Assembly (NCBI RefSeq): GCF_900129795.1 | Contig: NZ_FQWW01000002.1 | Span: 620,001-684,000, forward strand | Direction of reading: 5' to 3' | DNA: 64,000 nucleotides | DNA from: Flavobacterium sp. CF108 | GTDB lineage: Bacteria > Bacteroidota > Bacteroidia > Flavobacteriales > Flavobacteriaceae | In this document: positions 51,519 to 60,953 of the stretch, piece after piece | How the letters are laid out: each line of letters begins with the position of its first letter | How positions within the stretch are numbered: the first letter of the stretch is position 1 | Made by a program: the position numbers and the translations under genes | Notes under the pieces: model-generated | What the model was told of the DNA's origin: nothing | The model's input: the letters and a program-made list of their open reading frames with translations, nothing else | Databases searched by the model: none

Positions 51519-52718
51519 TTAATCTAATAATTTTTTACTTACACGGCTGCTGGCAATAAGTGATGCCACGAATCCAAGAGAAACAATTGTTGTCATTACG
51601 ATTACAACATTTTCAAGTGTAAAAACAACTGGGTAAGCCAGCGTTGGCGTGATCATTATCAGCTCGTATTTTTGCTGCAATGTGACTAATATAATTCCGT
51701 AATAAAGTCCTATCAATCCTCCAAAAACACTAAGTAAAGTTCCTTGTAGTATGAAAATTTTTCTCACGCTGTTTATTTCAGTTCCCAGATTAACAAGGGT
51801 TTTTAAATTTGCCCTTTTGTCTAAAATCATCATAATTAAAGCTCCAATCAAATTGAAAAGTGCAACGATAATTACAAGCGTAAAAATTAAATAAACAGCA
51901 ATATTTTCGGTATTGAGCATTTTATATAAAGACTCATTCAATTGCTCCCTATTTTTTATAGTGACTTTATTATTAAAAATCTTTTTAATCTGTGTATTAA
52001 CCGCATTTTCATCTGTGTTTGGTTTTAACCTAAATTCGATTCCCGAAATTTGATTTGGCTTATACATCAATAATTCCTGTGTTAAACCTAAATCGGCAAA
52101 AACATATTTTGAATCTAAATCTTCGCTGATTGAGTAAATCCCAACGGGTAAAACATCTGTTTTATTAAATGCTTCTTCGGGATTGTCGATTGCTCCTTTT
52201 CCGGGTTTTGGAGCAAATATCTGCAGCGGGTTTTCGAAATCAAGAATTCCCAGCGAAAAATCCTGTGCAATTCCGTAACCAATAACAACCTGATACGAAT
52301 CTGGTTTTAGCCATTGTCCGTTAAAAAGTTTTACTTTGATATTGTTTACAACCGGGTAAATGCTGTCAACACCTTTTAAATAAGTAACGCGTTGTTTGTC
52401 TTTAAATAAAAACAAAACCCGTTCTTCAATAATTTTGGTATAACAGGCAACACTGTTAATTTCTTTTAGCTCTTTTTCTTGCTGGGGTGAAATTAAAAAT
52501 GATTTTCCGTATGTACTTGTCATTTTTAAATCCGGATCAATCTCATTTGTAAACGAAAGACTGAAAACTTTTAATCCGCTAAAAACAGATAAAACCACAA
52601 ACAAAGCCATTGTACCAACAATAATTCCCATACTGGCAATTAAATTGATGATATTGATCGCGTTATTTTTACTAAGGCTGAAAAGATAACGTTTGGCTAT
52701 GTAAAATGGGAAATTCAA
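51519..52718 (-). CDS. ABC transporter permease of the LolC/E-FtsX family
   Basis: A 399-residue protein. One membrane segment lies near the N-terminus (INIINLIASMGIIVGTMALFVVLSVFSGL), a ~220-residue periplasmic domain follows, then three segments (LIFTLVIIVALFNLIGALIMMILDKR; FILQGTLLSVFGGLIGLYYGIILVTL; VVIVMTTIVSLGFVASLIASSRVS). This is the layout of LolC/LolE, which extract lipoproteins from the inner membrane. It starts 1 base after the rbfA stop codon, a known Bacteroidota arrangement. The ATPase is not in the window. Confidence 0.88.
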   Translation of the reverse strand: MNFPFYIAKRYLFSLSKNNAINIINLIASMGIIVGTMALFVVLSVFSGLKVFSLSFTNEIDPDLKMTSTYGKSFLISPQQEKELKEINSVACYTKIIEERVLFLFKDKQRVTYLKGVDSIYPVVNNIKVKLFNGQWLKPDSYQVVIGYGIAQDFSLGILDFENPLQIFAPKPGKGAIDNPEEAFNKTDVLPVGIYSISEDLDSKYVFADLGLTQELLMYKPNQISGIEFRLKPNTDENAVNTQIKKIFNNKVTIKNREQLNESLYKMLNTENIAVYLIFTLVIIVALFNLIGALIMMILDKRANLKTLVNLGTEINSVRKIFILQGTLLSVFGGLIGLYYGIILVTLQQKYELIMITPTLAYPVVFTLENVVIVMTTIVSLGFVASLIASSRVSKKLLD

Positions 52719-52719
52719 T

Positions 52720-53112
52720 TTATGATTTTCTTCTTTTTTCTAAAAGATCACGGTTTTCAATTGGGTTTTCTCTGTTTGCTAATGCATTGTCAATTTTTTC
52801 GATATAATCTAGTGAGTCATCAATAAAGAAAACCAAATTTGGCACACGGCGTAATTGAAGACGAACGCGCTGCGACAAATCATGTTTAATTAAAGTTGTA
52901 TTTGATTTTATTCCTTCTAAAGTTTCCTTTGCTTTTTCTTGAGGAAAAATGCTTAAATATACCGTTGCCACAGATAAATCTGAGGTTACACTAACTTTGG
53001 ATACTGAAATTACCAAATTGCTAACTCCATTTTTTCGCACTTCACCTTGCAGAATATCAACCAAATCTTTTTGGATGACACTGCCTATTTTTTTCTGTCT
53101 ATTTGTTTCCAT
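52720..53112 (-). CDS. rbfA: 30S ribosome-binding factor A
   Basis: A 130-residue KH-fold protein needed for 16S rRNA maturation and cold growth. Characteristic pieces: RQKKIGSVIQKDLVDIL, ISVSKVSVTSDLSVATVYLSIFP, LRRVPNLVFFIDDSLDYIEKIDNAL. Promoter and ATG are so close that the transcript should be nearly leaderless. It is coupled to the downstream permease by a 1-base gap. Confidence 0.93.
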   Translation of the reverse strand: METNRQKKIGSVIQKDLVDILQGEVRKNGVSNLVISVSKVSVTSDLSVATVYLSIFPQEKAKETLEGIKSNTTLIKHDLSQRVRLQLRRVPNLVFFIDDSLDYIEKIDNALANRENPIENRDLLEKRRKS

Positions 53113-53116
53113 ACTG

Positions 53117-53149
53117 CAAAAATACTATTTTTAAATTCATTCATTGCAA
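53117..53149 (-). promoter_or_regulatory. Promoter of rbfA, leaderless configuration
   Basis: On the minus strand TTG (53149-53147), a 22-base spacer, then TATTTTTG (53124-53117), and the ATG at 53112 only 4 bases later. A good match to the Flavobacterium consensus. Confidence 0.7.
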
Positions 53150-53319
53150 TTTCAAATTAAGTAAAGAATTATTATTGAAATTTCGCTATACTTTTCAATG
53201 TATTACCCTCAAAAAAGTATCTCTATATCGGGTTTTTAATTGTTTTAAAAGCTGATAAAGATCATGTTATTTATCAGAATTATTCTACATATTTGATATA
53301 AATATAAAACTGATCTATT

Positions 53320-53739
53320 ATGAAAAAAAGAGAACCAATTAGTCACATCATGACTAAAACCGTGGTGACTGTAAATCAAAATGACGATTTAAGAAAAGTA
53401 GTAGAAAAACTAAAATCGAATTCTATTCGACATATTCCTGTTGTAAATGGTAAGGAAGTTGTGGGTATTATCAGCCGTACAGATGTTAATCGTCTTACTT
53501 TTGGTGCTTTGTTTGAAGGGCAGGAAGGTATCGATGAAGCTATTTTGGATATGCTGACAATTCCTCAGGTTATGACATCAAAACCTAAAACTCTTTCTTC
53601 TGACACTATTATTAAAGATTTAGCGTCGACATTTGTAAAAGAAGAATTTCACGCTCTTCCGGTTGTAGATAACGGAGAACTGAAAGGGATTGTCACGACA
53701 ACTGATGTTATCAAATATTTTTTAGAACAATATGATTAA
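53320..53739 (+). CDS. CBS-pair domain protein
   Basis: A 139-residue protein with two CBS domains: MTKTVVTVNQNDDLRKVVEKLKSNSIRHIPVVNGKEVVGIISRTDV and MTSKPKTLSSDTIIKDLASTFVKEEFHALPVVDNGELKGIVTTTDV. Such stand-alone proteins bind adenosine nucleotides and regulate unknown partners. It is divergent from rbfA across 207 bases, in which I see no clear promoter for it, and is followed by a strong terminator. Confidence 0.92.
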   Translation: MKKREPISHIMTKTVVTVNQNDDLRKVVEKLKSNSIRHIPVVNGKEVVGIISRTDVNRLTFGALFEGQEGIDEAILDMLTIPQVMTSKPKTLSSDTIIKDLASTFVKEEFHALPVVDNGELKGIVTTTDVIKYFLEQYD

Positions 53740-53741
53740 AT

Positions 53742-53770
53742 AAAAAGGGAGCTAAATAGCTCCCTTTTTT
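53742..53770. terminator. Bidirectional terminator between CBS gene and EnvC-like gene
   Basis: Stem AAAAAGGGAGC / GCTCCCTTTTT around loop TAAATA, just behind the CBS stop codon at 53739. It ends at the stop of the convergent minus-strand gene (53770), serving both. Confidence 0.88.
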
Positions 53771-55020
53771 TATCTGTTTTGTAACCAATTTTCAGGATCG
53801 GTATTGGTTGTATTTTGAAGAATCAAGAATTTAATAACCGTTTTTCCGCTATCACCGCTGGTTCTTACTTTTCCAATATTTTGTTTGATCGAAACTTTTT
53901 CTCCTTTGCTTACAAATACTTTACTCAGGTTTTGGTAAACGCTAAAGTAATCTCCGTGCTGGATCATAACTACCGTATTTACCGGAGATAAAACCATTAC
54001 GCTGAATACTTCACCAGCAAATACAGATCTTGCATTTGCACCATCTTCGGTCGTAATTTCAACTCCTGAATTATGAACTTTTATATCTGGATAAAGCGGA
54101 TGCTGCTGATCTCCATAACCTAACGAAATAAATCCTTTTTCTACCGGCCAAGGCAGTCTTCCTTTATTGGCTTTAAAATCGGCTGCTAAAACTTTATCTT
54201 CTGGCGTCATTGCGATTTTAGAAGATGAAACTGGTTTTACAGTTGCAGACCCAGGGTTTTCTTTAGCTTTTTCAAGTGCCGCTTTTCTGTTTGCTTCGGC
54301 AATTGCTTCACGAATCAAACGATCAATTTGTCTGTCAATTCTTTTTGATTCGCTTTGTTTTGCTTTAATATCAGACGCAATTCTGTTTTTATCTTTTTTA
54401 ATTGCATTAACAAGCTTTTGCTGTTCTTTTTTCTCAACTTCTAAGCTTTGTTTTTCTTTTTCGTTTTCAACAATAATTTTTTTCTTAACCTTTCTCTGTC
54501 CGTCTAATTTGGCATTAAAATCAACCAGTTGTGCGGTTTTAGACTGAATTTCTAAACCTTGGTTTTTTCTGAAATTCGTATATTGTTTTAAATATTGTGC
54601 TCTTTTGTAGGCTTGTAAAAAACTTTCTGAAGATAAAATAAACATCGCACGGCTTTGCTCAGAACGGCTTTTATACGATTTCAAAATCATTTTTGCATAA
54701 TCTTCTTTTAAAACCGCCAGTTCTTTTTTCAGTTTATTAACCTGAACTTGGTTAATATACATATCGTTGCTTAAAATTCTTTCCTGTTTTGCTGTTGTAT
54801 TAATCAGCTTTTCTTTAAGCTTGATTTTATTTGCCTGAATTAAATATTCATTCACTGCTGATTTTTCTTTTTTCCTTACAGACTGCAGCATTTTTTCATT
54901 GTCTTTTATTTCCTGAAGAATCTGCGCTTTGCGCTGTTCAAGTTTTTCTTGCTGCGAATCTTGTGCCCAGACAAAAGTCGTGGCGCAAACAAAAATTAGG
55001 CTTAGGAGAAATTTTGGCAT
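53770..55020 (-). CDS. EnvC-like murein hydrolase activator (degenerate M23 domain)
   Basis: A 416-residue periplasmic protein: signal peptide MPKFLLSLIFVCATTFVWAQ, a long coiled coil (~20-250, rich in Lys, Glu and Gln), then a LytM/M23 domain (~290-416). The M23 metal motifs are altered: VHNSGVEITT replaces the HxGxD site and IQHGDYFSVYQNLSKV lacks the second His. This is the state of EnvC, which activates amidases rather than cutting peptidoglycan. It ends the minus-strand operon of six genes that begins with the flippase. Confidence 0.9.
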   Translation of the reverse strand: MPKFLLSLIFVCATTFVWAQDSQQEKLEQRKAQILQEIKDNEKMLQSVRKKEKSAVNEYLIQANKIKLKEKLINTTAKQERILSNDMYINQVQVNKLKKELAVLKEDYAKMILKSYKSRSEQSRAMFILSSESFLQAYKRAQYLKQYTNFRKNQGLEIQSKTAQLVDFNAKLDGQRKVKKKIIVENEKEKQSLEVEKKEQQKLVNAIKKDKNRIASDIKAKQSESKRIDRQIDRLIREAIAEANRKAALEKAKENPGSATVKPVSSSKIAMTPEDKVLAADFKANKGRLPWPVEKGFISLGYGDQQHPLYPDIKVHNSGVEITTEDGANARSVFAGEVFSVMVLSPVNTVVMIQHGDYFSVYQNLSKVFVSKGEKVSIKQNIGKVRTSGDSGKTVIKFLILQNTTNTDPENWLQNR

Positions 55021-55044
55021 CTTTCTATTTTTCTTTTTACAAAT

Positions 55045-55824
55045 TTACTTAATTAAAACTTTTTTATAACCGCTTGGCACACTATACGGAAAAGAAAGTT
55101 CTTCGTTAAATGATATATTGTTATAATTCAAATTAATATTGGTTGTTCCTTTTGGCTGCAATGCATTAATTACCAATGTTGTTGGAATAGTTCCCTGACT
55201 GAACGTTTTAGTATCTGAATAATTGATTTCTAATTTTATGTTTTCAGATGACTGAGAAATCTCTTCTTTTTGTACTAGATATTTTTCAGGATCTAAATAA
55301 AATACTTTTTGAATCTTTTGACTTTTTTGGTCTTCTAAACGTATAAGATTTTCTACAATTGTCTGTGTATACTCTCCTTTTCGTAAATCATCAAAAGCTT
55401 CTCCAATTAATAAATTCTGAACTTTATTATAATCCAGGTCAGTTCCAAGCCATTCGCTCAAACTGCTAAAATCTCCTTCATAATAAGTACCTTTTATTTT
55501 TTCGTAATAACTTACTGTTGTTGGGGTTATCAAAGCTTTTGCCATTGTAATTCCCAAAAATTTAACACTTATTAAAATCTGTTTGTCTTTTTCGATTTTT
55601 ATATCGGCGGTAACATTTTGGCTTTGTTTTTCGTCTTCATATCTCGCACTGGCTCTTATATTTAAGGTCGAAAAATCTAGTTTGTTTTCGTAATGTTTTT
55701 CGATTGCTTTATTGTCTTTTTTTGCAACAACTTCGGTAGTATTATTATTTTGAACAGCTACGGCTTTGGACTTACACGAGACCATAAAAACCGATATTAA
55801 TACTATTATAATATATTTTTTCAT
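55045..55824 (-). CDS. DUF4292 lipoprotein
   Basis: A 259-residue lipoprotein with lipobox MVSC (residues ~13-16 in VFMVSCKSKAV). It carries a LolA/LolB-like beta fold (LDFSTLNIRASARYEDEKQSQNVTADIKIEKDKQILISVKFLGITMAKALITPT), described as DUF4292. It probably helps in outer membrane biogenesis. It lies 12 bases after the TPR gene and 24 bases before the EnvC-like gene. Confidence 0.88.
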   Translation of the reverse strand: MKKYIIIVLISVFMVSCKSKAVAVQNNNTTEVVAKKDNKAIEKHYENKLDFSTLNIRASARYEDEKQSQNVTADIKIEKDKQILISVKFLGITMAKALITPTTVSYYEKIKGTYYEGDFSSLSEWLGTDLDYNKVQNLLIGEAFDDLRKGEYTQTIVENLIRLEDQKSQKIQKVFYLDPEKYLVQKEEISQSSENIKLEINYSDTKTFSQGTIPTTLVINALQPKGTTNINLNYNNISFNEELSFPYSVPSGYKKVLIK

Positions 55825-55836
55825 CTTAATTTCTTC

Positions 55837-57183
55837 TTACTTCTTTTTTAATAATTCATTTGCCTTCAAAAAGTATTCCTCTTTTTTCTTAGCATCTCCT
55901 AATCCATTATATGCCTCTCCCAATTGAATATTAAAATTTGCCTCTAGTTTTTTATCATCAACAACATAATCAAGTCCCATTTCTAAAACGGTTTTTGCAT
56001 TTTTAAATTGCTGTAACTGATTGCTTCCCAAACCTGCATAATAATAAAATTGCGGCTGGCTTGGATAAACTTCAATCATGGTCATTGCTCTTTTTGTCAT
56101 TGGCGCAAATTGTTTTGCTTGTGTATAAGCTTCAAGCAAAAGCAAATTCGTTTCACGATCAGTGTTTGAATTGGTCATTAAATCTTTTTCGTAATATTTA
56201 ATGGCGTTTTCAAACTGGTTTTTACTATGATAAAATTTTCCAATTTCTTTAGCAACGTCAACTTCTTTATCATTGTCAAAATAAGAAATGGCTTTTTCTA
56301 AATCTGGACCGTATTGCGGATTTTTATTTACATAAATCAAAAACTCATTTAATGTTCGATGCTTAATTTTTGAATCAATTTTTGAACTTGACAAAATTAC
56401 ATTCATCGACTTAATGGCTTTGTCTGCCTGATTAGCATCTAAATAACTTTTGAACAAGCTTACCTGTCCCCATTCAGAATCTGGAAGTTCTTTTGCCAGT
56501 TGTTTTGCAACATCAACGGCTTTGTCTGTTTCGTCTGATTTTGAATATAGAAAAATCAGATTAACATAATTTGATTCTTCTTTTGGGTTCTTTTTAATCT
56601 GCTCAATTAAATTTGAAATTTCTGCATTTTGATATTTTCCCTGAGATAAAATCTGTGTTTTATAACGATCACGATCTTCAGATTTTCCGAATTTATCATT
56701 CATTTCGTTAATCGTCACAAGCGCTTTATCATATTGGTTTGTCAACATATATAACGAGATCAAATCGTCTTTATATTCTTCATCAAAAACAATAATCTTC
56801 TGAATCGTTTCTATCGCCAAAGGGTAGTTTTTGGTTTCGTAACTTACATCGTAAATTCCCAGCCAATACCATTTGTTTTTTGGATTTAACTGCGTGGCTT
56901 TTTCAAATGCATTTTGGGCATTTTGATATTCTTTTAGTGCCAGATAATTTTTTCCAACTTCAAAATAAGCGACAGCATCAGAAGGTTTTATTTTGATACA
57001 TTTTTCTAAAGATGCTATTGCTTTATCGTAGTTTTCGATTCCTTTTTGTTTCAAAGATTCATAAAAAGCGTCTTGATATTCATCTGGTGCCAAAGCAATA
57101 TCTTCCGGTTCCGTTTGCGCGAAAACCGAAGCTGAATTGCTTAGTAAAGCAAAAAATAAAATTATCAAAACTCTTTTTTTCAT
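55837..57183 (-). CDS. TPR-repeat periplasmic protein
   Basis: A 448-residue protein with signal peptide (ending SVFAQ) and many tetratricopeptide repeats, such as AIASLEKCIKIKPSDAVAYFEVGKNYLALKEYQNAQNAFEKATQLNPKN and later NQFENAIKYYEKDLM. About nine to eleven repeats cover the length, leaving no enzymatic domain. It likely serves as a scaffold for the neighbouring envelope genes. The gap to the nucleotidyltransferase is 18 bases. Confidence 0.9.
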   Translation of the reverse strand: MKKRVLIILFFALLSNSASVFAQTEPEDIALAPDEYQDAFYESLKQKGIENYDKAIASLEKCIKIKPSDAVAYFEVGKNYLALKEYQNAQNAFEKATQLNPKNKWYWLGIYDVSYETKNYPLAIETIQKIIVFDEEYKDDLISLYMLTNQYDKALVTINEMNDKFGKSEDRDRYKTQILSQGKYQNAEISNLIEQIKKNPKEESNYVNLIFLYSKSDETDKAVDVAKQLAKELPDSEWGQVSLFKSYLDANQADKAIKSMNVILSSSKIDSKIKHRTLNEFLIYVNKNPQYGPDLEKAISYFDNDKEVDVAKEIGKFYHSKNQFENAIKYYEKDLMTNSNTDRETNLLLLEAYTQAKQFAPMTKRAMTMIEVYPSQPQFYYYAGLGSNQLQQFKNAKTVLEMGLDYVVDDKKLEANFNIQLGEAYNGLGDAKKKEEYFLKANELLKKK

Positions 57184-57201
57184 TTTTTTTACGATTTCAT
57201 T

Positions 57202-58218
57202 TTATTCTAAAACCGAGTAATCTCCAATGCTGATACTTGTGAATTTTCCATCATAACTAACATGATTTCCAATCATTGCATTATCTAAGTTAGCATTTTT
57301 TATTTGAGAATTAGTTTGTATTAAGCTATTTTTAATAGAACTGTCGGTTACATGGCAGCCTTTTCCTATTGAAACATTTGGCCCAACAGTTGTATTTTTC
57401 AACACTACATTTTCACCAATATAACATGGAGGAATAATTGTTGAATTTTCAAGCGTTACGTTGTAATCCACTAAATGTTCTCCGTCATTATGCAAAAATC
57501 CTAACATTCTGCTGTTCGTTTCAACCGTAACATCTTTGTTTCCGCAGTCCATCCACTCATCAACACTTCCGGTTTTAAAAACTTTTCCGTTTGCCATCAT
57601 GGCTTTGATACCGTCGTTGATTTGGTATTCACCGCCATTTTGAATGTTATTATCTAAAACTCCCTGAAGTTCTTTTTTCAGATCTCCAACTTCTTTAAAA
57701 TAATAAATTCCAATCACGGCTAAATCACTAACAAATTCTTTTGGTTTTTCAACCAATTCTATAATTTCATTATTTGGATTTAATTTTACAACTCCAAAAG
57801 CTTCCGGCTGATCGACTTGTTTTACCCAAATTACCGCATCGGCAGATGGATCTAATTCAAAATCGGCTCTAATTAAAGTATCCGCGTAAGCGATAACTGC
57901 TGGTCCTGATAAAGATTCTTTTGCACACATAATAGCGTGCCCGGTTCCTAAAGGTAAATCCTGACGATAGATTGAAGCTTTCGCTCCTAACCCTTGTGCC
58001 AAATCCTTTAGACTTGCAACAACATCATCTCCAAAAAACGCTTCGTCTCCAAGAATAAAGGCAACTTCTTCTATCGGCTGTTTTAATATTTTAGCGATAT
58101 CTTCTACTAAACGGTGAACGATAGATTTTCCCGCAACCGGAATTAATGGTTTTGGTACTGTTAATGTATGTGGGCGAAGTCTTGATCCACGACCTGCCAT
58201 TGGAACGATTATTTTCAT
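57202..58218 (-). CDS. Sugar nucleotidyltransferase with left-handed beta-helix tail
   Basis: A 338-residue enzyme. The N-terminal NTP-transferase domain opens with IVPMAGRGSRLRPHTLTVPKPLIPVAGK and has metal-binding IAYADTLIRADF and NGGEYQINDGIKAMM. The C-terminal ~90 residues are hexapeptide-like (VTLENSTIIPPCYIGENVVLKNTTVGPNVSIGKGC). It makes an NDP-sugar, probably glucose- or mannose-type, for envelope polysaccharide. It precedes the TPR gene and follows dut, with the flippase two genes upstream. The sugar is not identifiable from sequence. Confidence 0.9.
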   Translation of the reverse strand: MKIIVPMAGRGSRLRPHTLTVPKPLIPVAGKSIVHRLVEDIAKILKQPIEEVAFILGDEAFFGDDVVASLKDLAQGLGAKASIYRQDLPLGTGHAIMCAKESLSGPAVIAYADTLIRADFELDPSADAVIWVKQVDQPEAFGVVKLNPNNEIIELVEKPKEFVSDLAVIGIYYFKEVGDLKKELQGVLDNNIQNGGEYQINDGIKAMMANGKVFKTGSVDEWMDCGNKDVTVETNSRMLGFLHNDGEHLVDYNVTLENSTIIPPCYIGENVVLKNTTVGPNVSIGKGCHVTDSSIKNSLIQTNSQIKNANLDNAMIGNHVSYDGKFTSISIGDYSVLE

Positions 58219-58348
58219 CTAATTTTATTTTATGTGGGAAGATTTAAAAAAACCTTCAGTTTGGTTAGTTCAAGTTTTAATTTTTAAAATTCGCAGAAGT
58301 TTAACAGCTTTATCAAAAAAACTGTAAACCGCGACTGAGACTGAAAAC

Positions 58349-58783
58349 TTATTTCACTCCAGTACTTCCAAATCCGCCTGCTCCTCTTGAAGTTTCCGTT
58401 AATTCTTCCACTTCAATCCATTCTGCTCTTTCGTGTTTGGCAATAATTAATTGTGCAATTCTTTCTCCGTTTTCAATTACAAATTCTTCATTTGATAAAT
58501 TTACCAAAATCACTCCTATTTCACCTCTGTAATCTGCATCAACAGTTCCCGGAGAATTTAAAACTGTAACTCCTTTTTTTGCTGCCAGCCCGCTTCTTGG
58601 TCTAACCTGTGCTTCGTAACCAATTGGCAATTCAATAAAAAGTCCTGTTTTTACAATTGTTCTTTCTAAAGGTTTTAACGTAATTGGTTCTGTAATATTG
58701 GCACGCAAGTCCATTCCTGCAGAAGCAATTGTTTCGTAATTTGGTAAATCATGTTGTGATTTATTGATAATTTGTATTTTCAT
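58349..58783 (-). CDS. dut: dUTP diphosphatase
   Basis: A 144-residue trimeric dUTPase. All five motifs are visible: [44 protein letters not shown] and the C-terminal [15 protein letters not shown] loop ([11 protein letters not shown]). It hydrolyses dUTP to dUMP. It is transcribed with the flippase upstream (29-base gap) and the nucleotidyltransferase downstream (130-base gap). Confidence 0.97.
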   Translation of the reverse strand: MKIQIINKSQHDLPNYETIASAGMDLRANITEPITLKPLERTIVKTGLFIELPIGYEAQVRPRSGLAAKKGVTVLNSPGTVDADYRGEIGVILVNLSNEEFVIENGERIAQLIIAKHERAEWIEVEELTETSRGAGGFGSTGVK

Positions 58784-58812
58784 TTTTATTATAAAAGATT
58801 AAAAAAGCACTT

Positions 58813-60273
58813 TTACTTTCTATTCATTATTCCTTTAATTGTGTCTTTTTCGTTGTGATAAACAAAGTACATAAAGCCTAATAGTAACGGGATTCCAACA
58901 AAATAATTTTCTCTAAATCCATAAAATGAAATGGCAGAAAATAAAATTGAAATTCCTAAATAAGCCGAAATTTTATTCATGTCGTATGGAATAGGATAAT
59001 ATTTGTTTCCTAAAACATACGATATTAACATCATACTTCCGTAGGCAGAAATTGTTGCAATTGCAGATCCGTAATAACTGTATTTTGGAATCAAAAAGTA
59101 ATTTAAAACCAAAGTTACGATTGCTCCAACAATTGAAATATAGGCTCCAATTCTTGTTTGATCTGTTAGTTTATACCAAACTGATAAGTTATTGTAAATT
59201 CCTAAAAAGAAATTTGCCAGAATGATTAACGGCACCACTTTCATGGCTTCCCAATAGGATTTGTTGTCTAATAAAAGATATTTTAGTATGTCTGCAAAAA
59301 CGATAACGCCTAATAAAATCAGTGAACCCAGAATCACAAAATATTTTGTAATTATGGCATAAGTCTGAGGTGCGTTTTCATTTTTTGCGTGGCTGAAAAA
59401 GAAGGGTTCAATTCCTAATCTAAAAGCCGTTGCAAACAAGACCATAAATAACCCTAGTTTATAACAGGCAGAATAAGCCCCAACTTCTGATTTTGCAAGA
59501 TTTTCAGGAAGTAAATATCCTAATAAGATTTTATCGAAATGTTCATTCACTGCAAATGCAAGTCCGGCAACTAAAATTGGCAGACCGTATTTCATCATTT
59601 TTTTCCAAAGTATGGGATCAAATTTTCTTCCTAACGAAAGATAATTTGGAGAAAGTACAATGAAAGTTGCTAAACTTGCCAAGAGGTTGGCGATGAAAAT
59701 ATAGGCAATCTGGAAATTTTCTACATATAAATTATCCCAAACTGAATTAGGATGTGAAGCCGCTAATTTTGGCAGGTACAATAAAAAGAAAATATTCAGC
59801 AATAGATTAATTACTACGTTTCCTATTTTTATTGCTGCGTAAACCATTGGACGCTGGTTTGCTCTTAATTTTGAAAATGGTACTAAAACCAATGCGTCTA
59901 AAACTAAAATCCAAACAGAATAGGTAATATACTGCGCATCAACTTCGGCCCAGTTTGCCAGCGTATTTCTAAAAATTAACCCCGCAAACAAGAATCCAAT
60001 TGATGACCAAAATATTGATATTGTAGAAGTTGCGATTACATTTTTCTTATCTTCTTCGGCACTGTAAAATCTAAAGAATGCTGTTTCCATTCCATAAGAA
60101 AGAACTACGTTAAAGAAAACCATCCAAGACAAAACAATCGAAACTTCGCCGTATTCGGCAGTCGGTAAAATACCTGTATATAATCTGACCAATAAAAAAC
60201 TGAGCATTCGCGGTAAAACGGTTGCCAGTCCATAAATTGCAGTTTGTTTGAATAGATTTTTATATAATCCCAA
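58813..60273 (-). CDS. Polysaccharide flippase, MOP superfamily
   Basis: A 486-residue inner membrane protein with 12-14 membrane segments, matching the polysaccharide biosynthesis (RfbX/Wzx-like) family: KNLFKQTAIYGLATVLPRMLSFLLVRLYT at the start, AEYGEVSIVLSW, LGIYNNLSVWYKLTDQTRIGAYI. It should flip lipid-linked saccharides. First gene of the minus-strand operon. A weak -7 box TATTTTTG on the minus strand (60307-60300) precedes it. Confidence 0.92.
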   Translation of the reverse strand: MGLYKNLFKQTAIYGLATVLPRMLSFLLVRLYTGILPTAEYGEVSIVLSWMVFFNVVLSYGMETAFFRFYSAEEDKKNVIATSTISIFWSSIGFLFAGLIFRNTLANWAEVDAQYITYSVWILVLDALVLVPFSKLRANQRPMVYAAIKIGNVVINLLLNIFFLLYLPKLAASHPNSVWDNLYVENFQIAYIFIANLLASLATFIVLSPNYLSLGRKFDPILWKKMMKYGLPILVAGLAFAVNEHFDKILLGYLLPENLAKSEVGAYSACYKLGLFMVLFATAFRLGIEPFFFSHAKNENAPQTYAIITKYFVILGSLILLGVIVFADILKYLLLDNKSYWEAMKVVPLIILANFFLGIYNNLSVWYKLTDQTRIGAYISIVGAIVTLVLNYFLIPKYSYYGSAIATISAYGSMMLISYVLGNKYYPIPYDMNKISAYLGISILFSAISFYGFRENYFVGIPLLLGFMYFVYHNEKDTIKGIMNRK

Positions 60274-60367
60274 AATAATTAGTAATAAAGTTCAAAAAAC
60301 AAAAATAACCAATTCTTTGGTTTTATTAGTCCTTTTGACGGTTCAATAAAAAAACTTAGCGACAATT

Positions 60368-60814
60368 TTAATGTGTTAATTTATTTTCGTCTAAAACTTT
60401 CACAAAATGAAAACCTTTTGGGCCATATCCTTGATTATAATAAAATCGGTGCGCGCCAAAATTTCCCGAGAAAGCATCAAGAACAATACTGCTGCAGCCT
60501 ATGTCCAGCGCTTTTTGTTCGATATAATCTGTAAGCATTTTTCCAATTCCTTTAGAGCGATATTCTGGATTTACTACAAAATTGTCAATTTCGAGATATT
60601 TTCCCGTCCATAATTTGGTTGCTGACCAGCATCCTGTAATGCCCAAACAAACTTCATTTTCAAAAACTCCAATCTGGATATAATTATGCGGAACCATTTC
60701 AGAAAGAAATGATTGGTACTTTTCTAAAGTTATATTAGGATATAGAAATCTGATGGTTTCAATTTGAGCCACCATTTCGTCAATCGTAGTAAATTCGCGT
60801 ATTTGTAAAGCCAT
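60368..60814 (-). CDS. GNAT-family N-acetyltransferase
   Basis: A 148-residue acetyltransferase. The acetyl-CoA loop is VNPEYRSKGIGKMLTDYIEQKALDIGC (RxxGxG), and the end NFGAHRFYYNQGYGPKGFHFVK is typical of the family. The substrate is unknown. I chose the ATG at 60814: the frame reaches a TTG at 60835, but this TTG is part of a promoter -7 box (TAATTTTG), so translation cannot start there. Confidence 0.88.
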   Translation of the reverse strand: MALQIREFTTIDEMVAQIETIRFLYPNITLEKYQSFLSEMVPHNYIQIGVFENEVCLGITGCWSATKLWTGKYLEIDNFVVNPEYRSKGIGKMLTDYIEQKALDIGCSSIVLDAFSGNFGAHRFYYNQGYGPKGFHFVKVLDENKLTH

Positions 60815-60832
60815 TGTGATAGAAATAGAATT

Positions 60833-60840
60833 CAAAATTA
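60833..60840 (-). promoter_or_regulatory. -7 box of the GNAT gene
   Basis: On the minus strand TAATTTTG fits TAnnTTTG, 18 bases before the ATG at 60814. A possible -33 TTG is too close (15-base spacer). Confidence 0.5.
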
Positions 60841-60942
60841 ATTATTTTTTTTAAGCAAGTTATATAATTAACAACACACTAACATGTGAAATATGTAAAT
60901 TAAGGCTGAAAATTATGTAACTTTTTTTAAACAGTCTTTTCT

Positions 60943-60950
60943 TAAATTTG
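60943..60950 (+). promoter_or_regulatory. -7 box of a putative non-coding RNA
   Basis: TAAATTTG matches the consensus exactly. Transcription would begin about 60955, just where the 90-base repeat array starts. No clear TTG is seen upstream. Together with the distal terminator this defines a transcription unit without an open reading frame. Confidence 0.55.
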
Positions 60951-60953
60951 TTT

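Noticed and set aside
53770..55020. Active M23 peptidoglycan endopeptidase
   Set aside because: The metal-binding motifs are altered (VHNSGVE and HGDYFSVYQN), so an EnvC-type activator fits better.
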